A DNA stretch of 64,000 bases, from assembly GCA_933228675.1 (NCBI GenBank), contig OW121742.1:108814940-108878939 (forward strand), given 5' to 3'. Shown one piece after another: positions 48,936-60,960 of this stretch. Every line of letters starts with the position of its first letter. Positions within the stretch are counted from its first letter, which is position 1. Under the pieces are notes generated by a model. It was not told the DNA's origin and did no database searches. It saw only the letters and a program-made list of their open reading frames with translations. The stretch is from Stomorhina lunata (lineage: Eukaryota > Arthropoda > Insecta > Diptera > Rhiniidae). Made by a program: the position numbers and the translations under genes.

Positions 48936-51900
48936 AAGACTGTTCTATAAAAAAATCTTTGTTATACACAAAAATTTTTCTATAGAAAAATCTTTGTTAT
49001 ACACAAAAATTTTTCTATAGAAAAATCTTTGTTATACACAAAAATTTTTCTATAGAAAAATCTTTGTTATACACAAAAATTTTTCTATAGAAAAATCTTT
49101 GTTATACACAAAAATTTTTCTATAGAAAAATCTTTGTTATACACAAAAATTTTTCTATAGAAAAATCTTTGTTATACACAAAAATTTTTCTATAGAAAAA
49201 TCTTTGTTATACACAAAAATTTTTCTATAGAAAAATCTTTGTTATACACAAAAATTTTTCTATAGAAAAATCTTTGTTATACACAAAAATTTTTCTATAG
49301 AAAAATCTTTGTTATACACAAAAATTTTTCTATAGCAAAATCTCTGTTATACACAAAAATTTTTCTATAGAAAAATCTTTGTTATACACAAAAATTTTTC
49401 TATAGAAAAATCTTTGTTATACACAAAAATTTTTCTATAGAAAAATCTTTGTTATACACAAAAATTTTTCTATAGAAAAATCTTTGTTATACACAAAAAT
49501 TTTTCTATAGAAAAATCTTTGTTATACACAAAAATTTTTCTATAGAAAAATCTTTGTTATACACAAAAATTTTTCTATAGAAAAATCTTTGTTATACACA
49601 AAAATTTTTCTATAGAAAAATCTTTGTTATACACAAAAATTTTTCTATAGAAAAATCTTTGTTATACACAAAAATTTTTCTATAGAAAAATCTTTGTTAT
49701 ACACAAAAATTTTTCTATAGAAAAATCTTTGTTATACACAAAAATTTTTCTATAGAAAAATCTTTGTTATACACAAAAATTTTTCTATAGAAAAATCTTT
49801 GTTATACACAAAAATTTTTCTATAGAAAAATCTTTGTTATACACAAAAATTTTTCTATAGAAAAATCTTTGTTATACACAAAAATTTTTCTGTAGAAAAA
49901 TCTTTGTTATACACAAAAATTTTTCTATAGAAAAATCTTTGTTATACATAAAAATTTTTCTATAGAAAAATCTTTGTTATACACAAAAATTTTTCTATAG
50001 AAAAATCTTTGTTATACACAAAAATTTTTCTATAGAAAAATCTTTGTTATACACAAAAGTTTTTCTATAGAAAAATCTTTGTTATACACAAAAATTTTTC
50101 TATAGAAAAATCTTTGTTATACACAAAAGTTTTTCTATAGAAAAATCTTTGTTATACACAAAAATTTTTCTATAGAAAAATCTTTGTTATACACAAAAAT
50201 TTTTCTATAGAAAAATCTTTGTTATACACAAAAATTTTTCTATAGAAAAATCTTTGTTATACACAAAAATTTTTCTATAGAAAAATCTTTGTTATACACA
50301 AAAATTTTTCTATAGAAAAATCTTTGTTATACACAAAAATTTTTCTATAGAAAAATCTTTGTTATACACAAAAATTTTTCTATAGAAAAATCTTTGTTAT
50401 ACACAAAAATTTTTCTATAGAAAAATCTTTGTTATACACAAAAATTTTTCTATAGAAAAATCTTTGTTATACACAAAAATTTTTCTATAGAAAAATCTTT
50501 GTTATACACAAAAATTTTTCTATAGAAAAATCTTTGTTATACACAAAAATTTTTCTATAGAAAAATCTTTGTTATACACAAAAATTTTTCTATAGAAAAA
50601 TCTGTGTTATACAGAAATTTTTCTATAGAAAAATCTGTGTTATACAGAAATTTTTCTATAGAAAAATCTGTGTTATACAGAAATTTTTCTATAGAAAAAT
50701 CTGTGTTATACAGAAATTTTTCTATAGAAAAATCTGTGTTATACAGAAATTTTTCTATAGAAAAATCTGTGTTATACACAAATTTTTCTATAGAAAAATC
50801 TGTGTTATACACAAATTTTTCTATAGAAAAATCTGTGTTATACACAAATTTTTCTATAGAAAAATCTGTGTTATACACAAATTTTTCTATAGAAAAATCT
50901 GTGTTATACACAAATTTTTCTATAGAAAAATTTGTGTTATACACAAATTTTTCTATAGAAAAATCTGTGTTATACACAAATTTTTCTATAGAAAAATCTG
51001 TGTTATACACAAATTTTTCTATAGAAAAATCTGTGTTATACACAAATTTTTCTATAGAAAAATCTGTGTTATGCACAAATTTTTCTATAGAAAAATCTGT
51101 GTTATACACAAATTTTTCTATAGAAAAATCTGTGTTATACACAAATTTTTCTATAGAAAAATCTGTGTTATACACAAATTTTTCTATAGAAAAATCTGTG
51201 TTATACACAAAAATTTTTCTATAGAAAAATCTTTGTTATACACAAAAATTTTTCTATAGAAAAATCTTTGTTATACACAAAAATTTTTCTATAGAAAAAT
51301 CTCTGTTATATACAAAAATTTTTCTATAGAAAAATCTTTGTTATACACAATAATTTTTCTATAGAAAAATCTTTGTTATACACAAAAATTTTTCAATAGC
51401 AAAATCTTTGTAATACACAAAAATTTTTCTATAGAAAAATTTTTGTTATACACAAAAATTTTTCTATAGAAAAATCTTTGTTATACACAAAAATTTTTCT
51501 ATAGAAAAATCTTTGTTATACACTAAAATTTTTCTATAGAAAAATCTTTGTTATACACAAAAATTTTTCTATAGAAAAATCTTTGTTATACACAAAAATT
51601 TTTCTATAGAAAAATCTTTGTTATACACAAAAATTTTTCTATACAAAAATCTTTGTTATACACAAAAATTTTTCTATACAAAAATCTTTGTTATACACAA
51701 AAATTTTTCTATAGAAAAATCTTTGTTATACACAAAAATTTTTCTATAGAAAAATCTTTGTTATACACAAAAATTTTTCTATAGAAAAATCTTTGTTATA
51801 CACAAAAATTTTTCTATAGAAAAATCTTTGTTATACACAAAAATTTTTCTATAGAAAAATCTTTGTTATACACAAAAATTTTTCTATAGAAAAATCTTTG

Positions 51901-51995
51901 TTATACACAAAAATTTTTCTATAGAAAAATCTTTGTTATACACAAAAATTTTTCTATAGAGAAATCTTTGTGATACACAAAAATTTTTCTGTGTT
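48936..51995. repeat. 35-bp satellite with an internal 33-bp block
   Basis: From 48936 to about 50598 there are about 47 units of 35 bp: TTATACACAAAAATTTTTCT then ATAGAAAAATCTTTG. From about 50599 to 51208 there are about 18 units of 33 bp, with TTATACAGAAATT (first six) or TTATACACAAATT and CTGTG in place of CTTTG. From about 51209 to 51995 there are about 22 units of 35 bp, more variable. The core TTTTTCTATAGAAAAA is a perfect palindrome shared with the 38-bp array at 25.6-34.3 kb. The 33-bp block is a multiple of three and so leaves frames open for over 200 codons on both strands. These are artefacts. Confidence 0.95.
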
Positions 51996-52290
51996 ATACG
52001 CAAATTTTTCTGTGTTATACACAAATTTTTCTATGTATTTTACACAAATTTTTCTATAGAAGAATGTTTTATACACAAATTGTTCTATTGAAAAATGTGT
52101 TATACACAAATTTATAACTGTTATACACAATGTTTTATATAATAGAAACTGTTATACTTTAATATTTTTGAAAGAAAAGCTATTATAAACTGATTTTTCT
52201 GTAGAGAAAACTGTTATAAACCTAATTTTCCTTACGAAAAACTGTTATACAAATGTACAGAAAACTGTTATACTGACATTTTGGGTTTAA
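51996..52290 (+). repeat. Decayed margin of the 35-bp satellite
   Basis: Irregular units with ACACAAATTTTTCTGTG, then AACTGTTATAC-containing pieces (52090-52275). The AACTGTTATA variant reappears as relics at 53221-53330 and 55880-56045, on either side of family D. Confidence 0.75.
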
Positions 52291-53220
52291 AAAGTAGTTT
52301 TTCGTTTATTTTTCCAACATTTTTTCTTGAGTGTCTCCAGACTAAGACTTAAATACTCGAAAACTCGCACACACTTAAAGGCAGGTGCCAAAATAACGTT
52401 ATCTCTACAAGTTCAACATGTTTTGCCACAACATTAATTTTTACCAGTTTACGTTTTTTTCTGCTCATATTCTGCTCTACTAAACAAAAATGTTTAAATA
52501 CTTAAAGTGGTTTGAAAACCCGCACATAACGTACTTACAAGAAAGGAGTTTAAAGCCTAAAGACTTCATAGGAGTTTGGATAATTTAGAGATAGATAATT
52601 GTTACAAATCAATTGATAGTTTATTTATCATTATCAGAGACATTAGCAATAATGCGGGGCATTTGGAAGTGGAGTCAAATTAAAACATGTGATACCGTTT
52701 AGAGTAAATAACTAACTGGGGTCCAGCTCTTAGATTTCTGACACATAATTTAGAGCTTTTCCAAACACGAAATTTAGTCATTCAATATGATATAGTTTCT
52801 TTTTCTAGCCACAGGAAGTTTGTGCTGCTTAACCTGAATGTTTGTATGTTCCTCTGTTTTAATTTCGACTCCTAAGAATTTCATTTGGCTGCTGTAAGAA
52901 TATGTTTTTTTTTATTTTCCATTTATTTACTTTATGGCTCTACAATTTTATTGTTAAATATTCTGGCATTAAAATTGTTCACCGAATGGCAGCTCTATAA
53001 TTTCTATATTTAACTTTCTTTACTGGCTTTTTAAGGCTTTTTTTATGAGTTCTTAGCTTAAATATATGTTTGCTGATGCGGGACTAGAGAAAAACATTTA
53101 TTAAGTGTTGACAGTTTTGCTGGAGCTGGAAATGGATTTGTTTGGTGGTAGAGAAGGAGAGGTGGGGAGGCTAGGCATCTCTTTAAGAGGTCTATAAATG
53201 TTTAAGATTTAAAGTCTGTC
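52291..53220. other. Unique DNA, no gene seen
   Basis: Single-copy-looking, with no open frame of note, RNA gene or transposon end. Short CTTAAATACTCGAAAACTCGCACA-like phrases recur loosely near 52350 and 52495. Confidence 0.55.
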
Positions 53221-53340
53221 GGATTTAATTCTATAGAATTAAACAGTTATACCAAGTTAAACCTGACATTTCTATAGGAAATGAGTAAAACATAAATTTT
53301 TCTATAGAAAAAACTGTTATACACAAATTTATATTTTTAG
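53221..53340 (+). repeat. Relics of the 35-bp satellite
   Basis: Pieces such as AAATTTTTCTATAGAAAAAA and CTGTTATACACAAATTTATA directly before family D. Confidence 0.7.
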
Positions 53341-55860
53341 AAATTAATTTTTCTATTAAATTTTTGAAAAAAATTTTGTTGAATCATACAATTTTTTCGA
53401 ATTATTAGCTGGCTTTTCCTTAATTTAACTAAAAAATTTCATTGAAATAGCTCAAAGGGTTAAGGAGTTATTGTCGAATTAAATTTGTGAGGTTAGGGGG
53501 AATTACTTTTTTTCCTTGAGGTTTAAAGTAAAATTTTGAATTGAAAAAAATTCAACAAAAATCGCGTAATTGTAAAAACAAAAAATAAGAGTGCTAACTT
53601 CAAAATTTTTTAAGATTTTTCAAAAAATTCCATGAAATTCTTTTCATAAAATTATTTTTTCTTATAAAATTTGAAAAATGTTGTTTTTTAACCATAAACT
53701 TTTTTCAATTTATTTATTAACTTACCTTTAATTTAACTACCGAATTTTAACTGAAAAGCTCAAACGGCTTAGAAGTTATTATCGAATGAAATTTGTGAGG
53801 TTAGGTTGAAAAACTTTTTGCTCTTGAGGTTTAGATACAAATTTTTAAATGGAAACAATTTTGCAAAAATCGTGTAATAGAAAAATCAAAAAATAAAACT
53901 GTTAACTTGAAGATTTTCTTAGATATTGCGAAAATTCCTATGCATTTATTTTCATAAAATTATTTCTCTTATATTTTTTGAAAAATTTTGTTTTTAGTCA
54001 AAAAAAAATTTTTCGAATTATTTATTGACTTACCTTTAATTTAACTTCCAAATTGCAACTAAAAATTTCAAACGGCTTAGAAGTTATTATCGAATGAAAT
54101 TTGTGAGGTTAAGTTAAAAAACTTTTTTCTCTTAAGGTTTAGATAAAAATTTTGTAATGGAAAAAATTCTGCAAAAACCACTTAATAGGAAAAACAAAAA
54201 GTTAAACTGTTGTTTTCAAAATTTTCTTAGATATTGCGAAAATTTCTATGCATTTATTTTCATAAAATTATTTTTCTTATAAATTTTGAAAATATTGTTT
54301 ATAAATCAAACAAAATTTTTGAATTATTTATTGACTTACCTTTAATTTATCTTCCAAATTGCAACTAAAAATCTCAAACGGTTTAGAAGTTATTATCGAA
54401 TAAAATTTGTGAGGTTAGGTTGAAAAACTTTTTGCTCTTGAGGTTTAGATACAAATTTTGAAATGGAAAAAATTCTGCAAAAATCACTTAATAGGAAAAA
54501 CAAAAACTGAAACTATTCCCTCAAAGATTTTCTTAGATATTGCGAAATTTTTATGTATTTATTTTCATAAAATTATCTTTCTTATACCTAAAAAATTTAT
54601 GGAATATTTTGAAAATTTTTAAAAAATTTTCATTATAAAATAATTTTTTTTTAATAAATTTTGCAAAAATTGTTATTAAATCATAAATTATTTTTGATTT
54701 ATTTATTATTATACAAAAAGCCTAACTACCGAATTTCAATTGAAAAGATCAAATGGTTTGGAAGTTATTAGCGATTAAAATTTGTGAGGTTAGGTTGAAA
54801 AACTTTTTTCTCCTGAAGTTAAGAGCCAAATTTTTAATTGAAAAAAATCAAATAAAATTAAATGAAAGTTAATACAAAGAATAAAAGCATTTGACTCAAG
54901 ATATTCTGGAATATTCCTTGAAATTTTAAGACTATATTTTCATTAATTTGTTTTCTGAATGAATTTTGGAAAAATTGTTATTGGAACATACAATTTTTTC
55001 GATTTATTTATTAGCCTATCTAGAAATAAGTAACCAAATTTCAACTTAAGAGCTTAAATGGTTTAAGAGTTATTAGCAAATGAAATTTGTGAGGTTAAGG
55101 TGAAAAACTTTTTTCTCCTGAAGTTAAAAGCCAAATCTTTAAGTGAGAAAAATCAAGAAAAATCATGTGAACGATCATACAAGGAATAAAAGCATTTGAC
55201 TTATGATATTCTTAAAGATTCCGAAAAATGTTAAGAATTTATTTTTTTAGAATTTATATTCTGAATAAATTTTGGAAAAATTGTTATTGGAGCATAAATT
55301 CTTTTCCATTTATTAGTTGACCTATCTAGAAATAAACTACCGAATTTCAACCGAAAACCTTAAAGGGTTTAAGAGTTATTAGCGAATGAAATTTGTGAGG
55401 TTAGGGTGAAAAACTTTTTTACCTTGATTTTCAGAGAAAAAATTTAAATTGTAAAAAATTCAGCAAAAATCGTGTAATAGTAAAAGTATAAAATAAAGGT
55501 TTTAACTTCAAGATTTTCTAGGATATTCTGAAAATTTCTATGTATTTATTTTTATAAAATTATTTTTCATATAAATTTTAAAAAGATTGTATAAAATTCT
55601 CAAATTTTTTCGATTTAATTATTAGTTTGTCTTAAATTTATCTTCCAAATTTGAACTTAAATGCTCAAAGGGTAATAAAGTTATGAGGGTTTGAAATTTG
55701 TGAGGTTAAGGTGAAAAACTTTTTTCTCTTGGAGCTTAGAAGAAAATTTTTAATTGGAAAAATTTTTTCAAAATTTATTTGACAGCTGGACTGAAGTTTA
55801 AAGGCATTTAATGAAAGACTTAAAGAGATATTATAAAAAAAATTTTTGAATTCAATCAAA
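53341..55860 (+). repeat. ~306-bp satellite family D, eight units
   Basis: TTTGTGAGGTTA occurs at 53484, 53792, 54100, 54406, 54781, 55086, 55392 and 55697. Spacing is 305-308 bp, except one interval of 375 bp. Each unit has TTCAACT..AAAAGCTCAAA, GGTTTAGAAGTTATTA, GAATGAAATTTGTGAGGTTA and AAAAACTTTTTTCTCTTGAG. Units differ by point changes and small indels. The same family occurs inverted at 62.24-64.0 kb. No open frame spans units. Confidence 0.9.
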
Positions 55861-56060
55861 TAAATAAATTTTTAAAATTAAAAATGTCTTTTCTTCAGAA
55901 AAAAACTGTTATGCCCACATTTTTAATTAGCATTAACTGTTATAAACATATTTTTCTTCAGCAAATACTGTTATACACATATTATTCATTAGTAAAAACT
56001 GTTATACTCAAATTTTTCTTAAGAAAAACTGTTATACTGCGATTCTTTTTCTATACAAAA
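55861..56060 (+). repeat. Relics of AACTGTTATAC repeats
   Basis: Five irregular units with AAAACTGTTATACNCACAT or TTTTTCTTCAGNAAA. The 60-codon frame at 55884-56066 is encoded by them and is not a gene. Confidence 0.7.
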
Positions 56061-57655
56061 TACTAATTTCAATGAGCTTTTACCAACTATTTGGCTAAAT
56101 CTCTTATACTAATAGCAACAGGATGAGTTGGGCGGTCTTGTCTTTGGTAAAGCTTAAGAATTGTTGCCGGTTTCAGTTACTGCCAACACACCGAACAATA
56201 GAGAATTTCAACAATACTCGAAAAACAAACCATTTTTAACCACATCAATGAATTTAAAAGATAAAATAAAACCATTGTTTCAGTTTTTCATCAGCATTGA
56301 AAAAAGCAGCCGCAAAAAAACGAAAAAAAAATCTATATAATAAAATAAAAAACCAAACGATAAATAATTGTAGCCAAAGGCCGACAACATAAAAAGACGG
56401 AGTGGATACAGAAATTTTCGGTTTAGCAGCAACAATAAAAAAAAGGAGGGAGGGACGGACAGAATGGATGGAAGGACGGTTAGACAGACAGCATAGCTTG
56501 ACTCTTGGAAAGATGTTTTGTATTGTGGTATAGACATTCTGGGTTGGCTCTGTTTAGTTTAAAGTTAAGGCCATCGAAACACTTAAATGACAGGCTTAAG
56601 CTAGATTTTAAAATTTGATTTTTAACACACAACTGACATAGCGTCAGACCGACCGACCGACCGACCGACAGACGAAGATACAATTTAGTTTACCAATATA
56701 ATTTTTTCATTGTTTTGTTCTTTCTTTCAAATCATTTCGCCAGTTACTCCTTGAGGGTTAGTTTTATTATTCTTATTTTTATGTTATTTCAAAACTGATT
56801 TAATTTATTAAAGATTCTTAACAGCCTACATCTTCTTTCTTCTGTCAAGCTCTTAAGACCTAAAGCAAGACACAAGATTTTAAGGCTTTAGCTATCCCAT
56901 CCATGGCCATAATAGCATTAAAGATAAAACTTTAGTACTGTTTTGGTATATCTTTTGGTAAGTTTGTATAAAATGGCTTTTGATTTGTTTTAAGGCAGAT
57001 TTTCTATTTTTGGTACATTTTATTTCGCAAAGTCTCTTGGGGGAGTTCTCTGTATGCCACAAACAGAGCATAATCATCATATTTTTAAGATAAGCTGGTA
57101 AGAAAGTGTTATAGTTGGTCAAGACCGGCTATTTGATGCCCTTAAGGGCTAAGGGATAATATGGACCAATTGTCAAGAAATTTTCAAGTATTTCTTAATT
57201 CATAGCTTAGTTTGAGCAAAGATTTCTTATTAAACCCATGATTTGATGAGCTGATCTAATTTGAAGCCATGAGCCAAAATAGACCGGTGTCAATAAATTT
57301 TGCTTATCTATTAGAGCTTACAAAAGACTTACCTGTTCATAGTTTTAAGCATATTTGTGATTTTTGGTTATTTAAGGGCCAGTTGAATCTGGACCGATTG
57401 GAACAACATTTGTAATTATGATTTCTGGCTATATTTTCCATGAACTACACTAAAAGCAAATCAATTTGAGGCTATAAAGATTCAAAATAATTGCAGAATT
57501 ACCGGTTTTGCTGTTCATCTTAATATTTCTAATTCTAAACAGATCGAAAATCACTCATTATATCTTATTTGAAAGATAAAGTAAATGCGAATTATAATGT
57601 CAATGCAAATATGAGCATAAAACGAAAGTTATCATCTGAAGAAAAAGTCACACCA
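56061..57655. other. Unique DNA with a GACC microsatellite, no gene seen
   Basis: Short frames of 67-85 codons on the minus strand (56280-57122) carry no motifs. Minisatellite-like purine tracts with GGACGGACAG and GATGGAAGGACGG lie at 56445-56490. From about 57150 to 57430, phrases of the ATATGGACCAATT / AATCTGGACCGATTGG type recur every 100-130 bp. They resemble a dispersed degenerate repeat I associate with fly genomes; that association is from memory and unverified. Confidence 0.5.
56646..56669 (+). repeat. GACC tetranucleotide microsatellite
   Basis: Six GACC/GACA steps in a row (GACCGACCGACCGACCGACC then GACA). Short and perfect until the last unit. Confidence 0.9.
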
Positions 57656-58450
57656 TTTTTCAGTTAAACCTTATCCTTATCTTTATTCTGTCCATTACAA
57701 GGGGCAGTAAATCGCCCTATCAAAAGCCCTTTCCAGTATTTCCCCTTCCCTCCGCAGGCGGCCATATCAACTGTCAGTCCAGAACACGTTTCAGTAACTG
57801 CTTAAAACCGGAATTAAGTGCCCGAACGGACTTCGCAATTTCAACTACTACCAGTTGAACTCCAAACATTTAAGGACTGATCGCAACTAAATTAGTTCAG
57901 TTCATTAACAGGTAAAAATTGAACCAGGGGCACTAAAGTTCCCCGGAGACTTTCAAAAGTTCCTACCGAGCTTACTCTGAAACCGCTAAAAAAGGTCGAG
58001 GGACTCCTGACTTTTGTAGAACCAGAATAAAGTCTCTGGTCAGACTTCGTAGTCACCCCTACTACCAGTTGAACTTAAAGCATTTAAGGACTCATCGCTA
58101 CTAAATTACTTCTGTTCAACGACAAATAAAAATTCAACCAGGGGCTCCTACCCATCTTACTCTAAAACTGCTGGAAAAAGTTCGGAGGACTCCTGACTCC
58201 CGTGTAACGTTAATTAAGTCTCCGGTCAGATTTCGTAGTTAAAACTACTACCAGTTGAATTCCAATAGGTTTTGTTTATCAAGAGCTTAAAATCCTGCCC
58301 CTTGAGACTATCGAAAGCTTATACCGATTTTACTCTGAAACCACTGGAAAAATGTTGACGGACTGCTGGCTCCCATGAAACGAAAATTAAGTATTCGGCC
58401 AGACTTTGTAGTTTAAACTACAACCAGTTGAACCGCAAACAGTTTAGGGC
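57656..58450. repeat. GC-richer ~175-215-bp tandem repeat, four units
   Basis: Clearly less AT-rich than the rest of the window. CTACCAGTTGAA or a close form starts at 57848, 58062, 58248 and 58418. Each unit also has TTTAAGGACTGATCGCAACT, CTTACTCTGAAACCGCT, GGACTCCTGACT and GGTCAGACTTCGTAGT. Units are diverged. There is no frame open across units. The base composition and position next to retrotransposon relics suggest it derives from a formerly coding mobile element, but I could not identify which. Confidence 0.7.
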
Positions 58451-60470
58451 TGGTCCCTTTGATTCGAGAAAAGCTATTCTTCGTCATCGGCACCATTGCT
58501 CCCAAATGTCGAAACTTTATCTAAATGTCTCACTTCTAAACCCACATTTTGAGGTCTCAGACCAAGGGATTTTGAAGAGGACGAGTCCTTCAGGTTAGAC
58601 GGGTATCAACTAAATGCCGTCATGGCAAGCAAGCTTTTCTTCGTCATCGACACCACAAAAATCCAGTCCAGAGAAAGTTTCGTTTAGTAAGGTCTGTTTC
58701 CTCCCATTGAAAACATTACTTGATCGCAACTAAATTAGTTTTGTTTATCAAGACCTTAAAATCCCAAAACTTGAGGCTATCGAAAGCATATACCGATCTG
58801 AAACCCTTGGAAAAAGGTTGTCTAACTTAAATTGCTAACAGTTTAAGGCTGGTCCCTTCGATTTGAGAAAAGCTATTCTTCGTCATCGGCACCACAAAAA
58901 TCCAGTCAATAGAAACATTCACTAAATAAATCTCTGTCTGCTCCCAAATCTCGAAACTTCATTTAAATATCTTACTTCTATAACCACATTTTAAGGTCTC
59001 AGACCAAGGGACTTTAAAGAAGATGAGTCCTTTTTATTGGACAGGTATCAACTAAATGCGGTGATGGCAAGTAAGCATCACAATAATCCAGTCCAGAGAA
59101 ACATTTGCTTAATGAGGTCTGCCTCCTTCCATTGAAAACATTACTTGCCAATTTCTTCAATATCCCAAATCCTGAAACTTCACCTAAAACTCTACTAAAA
59201 TCTCCTAATGTAAATAATTTAAAGACATTCAGTCTCACTTCCCCTCGAATACCCACATTCTGAAGTCTCAGACCCAGAGAATTTAAAGAAGACGAGTTAC
59301 GATGAGCAGAATAGTTAGCAAGGTCTATGGAAGTCCTTCAGATTGGACAAAGGGAAGAATAGATACCATATTCCAGGTACCAACTAAATGCGACGAACGT
59401 AAGCAAGCTTTTCTACTTCATCGGCATCACAAATGTCAAGTCAGCAGAAACATCCGCTAAGTAAGTCTCTGTCTCCACCCACTGAAAACATTACGAATTT
59501 ATTCAATATCCCAAATCTCGAAACTTAAATTCTGCTAAAATCCCCTAATGTCAAGACATTCAATTTAACGTTTCCTCCCATACACACATTCTGATTAGGG
59601 GACTTTAAAGCGGACGAGTAACGATAAGCAGACAAGTTAGCAATGACTACAGTGGTCCTTCAGAATATAGGGAAGAAAAATACCATATTCCCGGTCCTAA
59701 CTAAATGCAACGTCATGGGCACCACAAACGTCCAGGCAGAAGAAACCTTCACCAAGTAAGTCTCAGTTTCCTCCTATTGAAAATTCAAAGTGGAAATCTC
59801 CCAAATGTCCAAACGTCGCCTTAAATTCTACTATGATTCCAACCTGCCATAGTATAGGCAAACTCCATAATATGGTCAGTTGATGCCTCATGTTCTCAGG
59901 TTCCCTCACACACCCTCATTCTGAAATCTCAGATCAATGAATTGCAGAGCAGTTAGCTAGAGTTGGGACACCTTACAAAGTCCGGATGACCTTAAATCTT
60001 TTAGAATGCAACTTGAAAGTAGAGAGCCGAGACACATTCTGAAAAGTCAGATTAGGAGACATTAAAGCAGACGAGAAACGATGAGCAGACGAGTTAGCAA
60101 TGACTACAGAGGTACTTCAGAAAGACAAAAGGAAGAAAGACCCTATGTTGCAGGTCTTAAATGAATCATGTGATGACATTCAACATCACGAGAACCACAA
60201 ACGTCCAGGCAGAAGAAACCTCCACCCTAGTAAGTCTCTGTCTCCTCTTATGGAAAATTTCAAACTCAAATTCATCCAATCTCCTTAATGTCCGAACATC
60301 GCCTTAAATTCTACTAAGATCTCAAGCTGCCCTAGTCTGGATACTATCTGGCTTCTTAATGTCAACAAAGTAAAGACATTCAGTCAGTAGATGCCACATG
60401 TCTTCAGGTCCCCTGCCACACCCACATTCTGGAATCTCAGTCCGGATAATCTAAAATCTGTTAGAATGTC
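58451..60470 (-). pseudogene. Tandemly duplicated, decayed non-LTR retrotransposon 3' ends
   Basis: Read on the minus strand, 60429 down to about 60361 encodes CGCGRGPEDMWHLLTEC followed by LYFVDIK. This is the C-x-C-x8-H-x4-C motif found after the reverse transcriptase domain of many non-LTR retrotransposons (R1, I and Jockey-type elements). A second copy near 59923-59870 encodes the same with the first Cys codon turned to TGA (then GCVREPENMRH). Copies at about 59270, 59600, 58990 and 58550 keep the flanks (minus strand AATGTGGGT..., then AGGAGATTTTAGTAGA and GGAGGCAGA) but have lost about 17 bp or more across the motif. A further partial copy lies near 60040. The 80-codon frame at 59014-59256 (minus) is such a relic. 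Spacing is irregular, 270-510 bp. None is functional. Confidence 0.65.
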
Positions 60471-60960
60471 ACTTGAAATCAAGGAGTATGGCAATCAGAA
60501 AGCCGAGAATGAATTTATTCCACACAGATGTCGATAGAAATTTTCAGATATATAGGAAGCGTTCTCAAAGATTATTGTCACTATCGAGACCTGATATATT
60601 CTTTTAGCACGCGGGAAGGCTAAAGTTTGCCGAAGACATTTGCCGAAGCTGTGATGACAAATGCGGAGACAAATGCTTATTAGAAATCAAGATCTACTTA
60701 ACGCGACAAGTCAAAACCTTGCTTTTACCGAGGTATGTCAACGGAAGTGGCGATGGATAGATAGGCCACACACTTCGAAGGCAAAATATGCGGATGTGGA
60801 GTAGCAATAAGCAAGATATTCTTGGAATGACGTATGTCTAAAATCTTGCAATATTGTCCGATATAAAAGGATGGTTGAGGCCCTATGCTTCACTGGGTAT
60901 CAAGGATAACAGAAGAAGAAGAATTTTTGACTAGTTAGAGTAGTCCATCTATGAAAGCAG
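60471..60960 (+). pseudogene. Possible second LINE relic, plus strand
   Basis: A weak case. Read forward, 60627-60775 is open and contains CRSCDDKCGDKC. Near 60850-60890 ILSDIKGWLRPY is readable, resembling the end of RNase H-bearing non-LTR elements, followed by a GGGTATCAAGGATAAC tail. There are frame breaks and no full domain. It might instead be the upstream part of the minus-strand relic. Confidence 0.25.

Noticed and set aside
50555..51259. Open frames of 217 codons (minus) and 206 codons (plus), with a 62-codon companion
   Set aside because: All are produced by the 33-bp period of a palindromic satellite. They overlap on opposite strands and have no non-repeat coding sequence.
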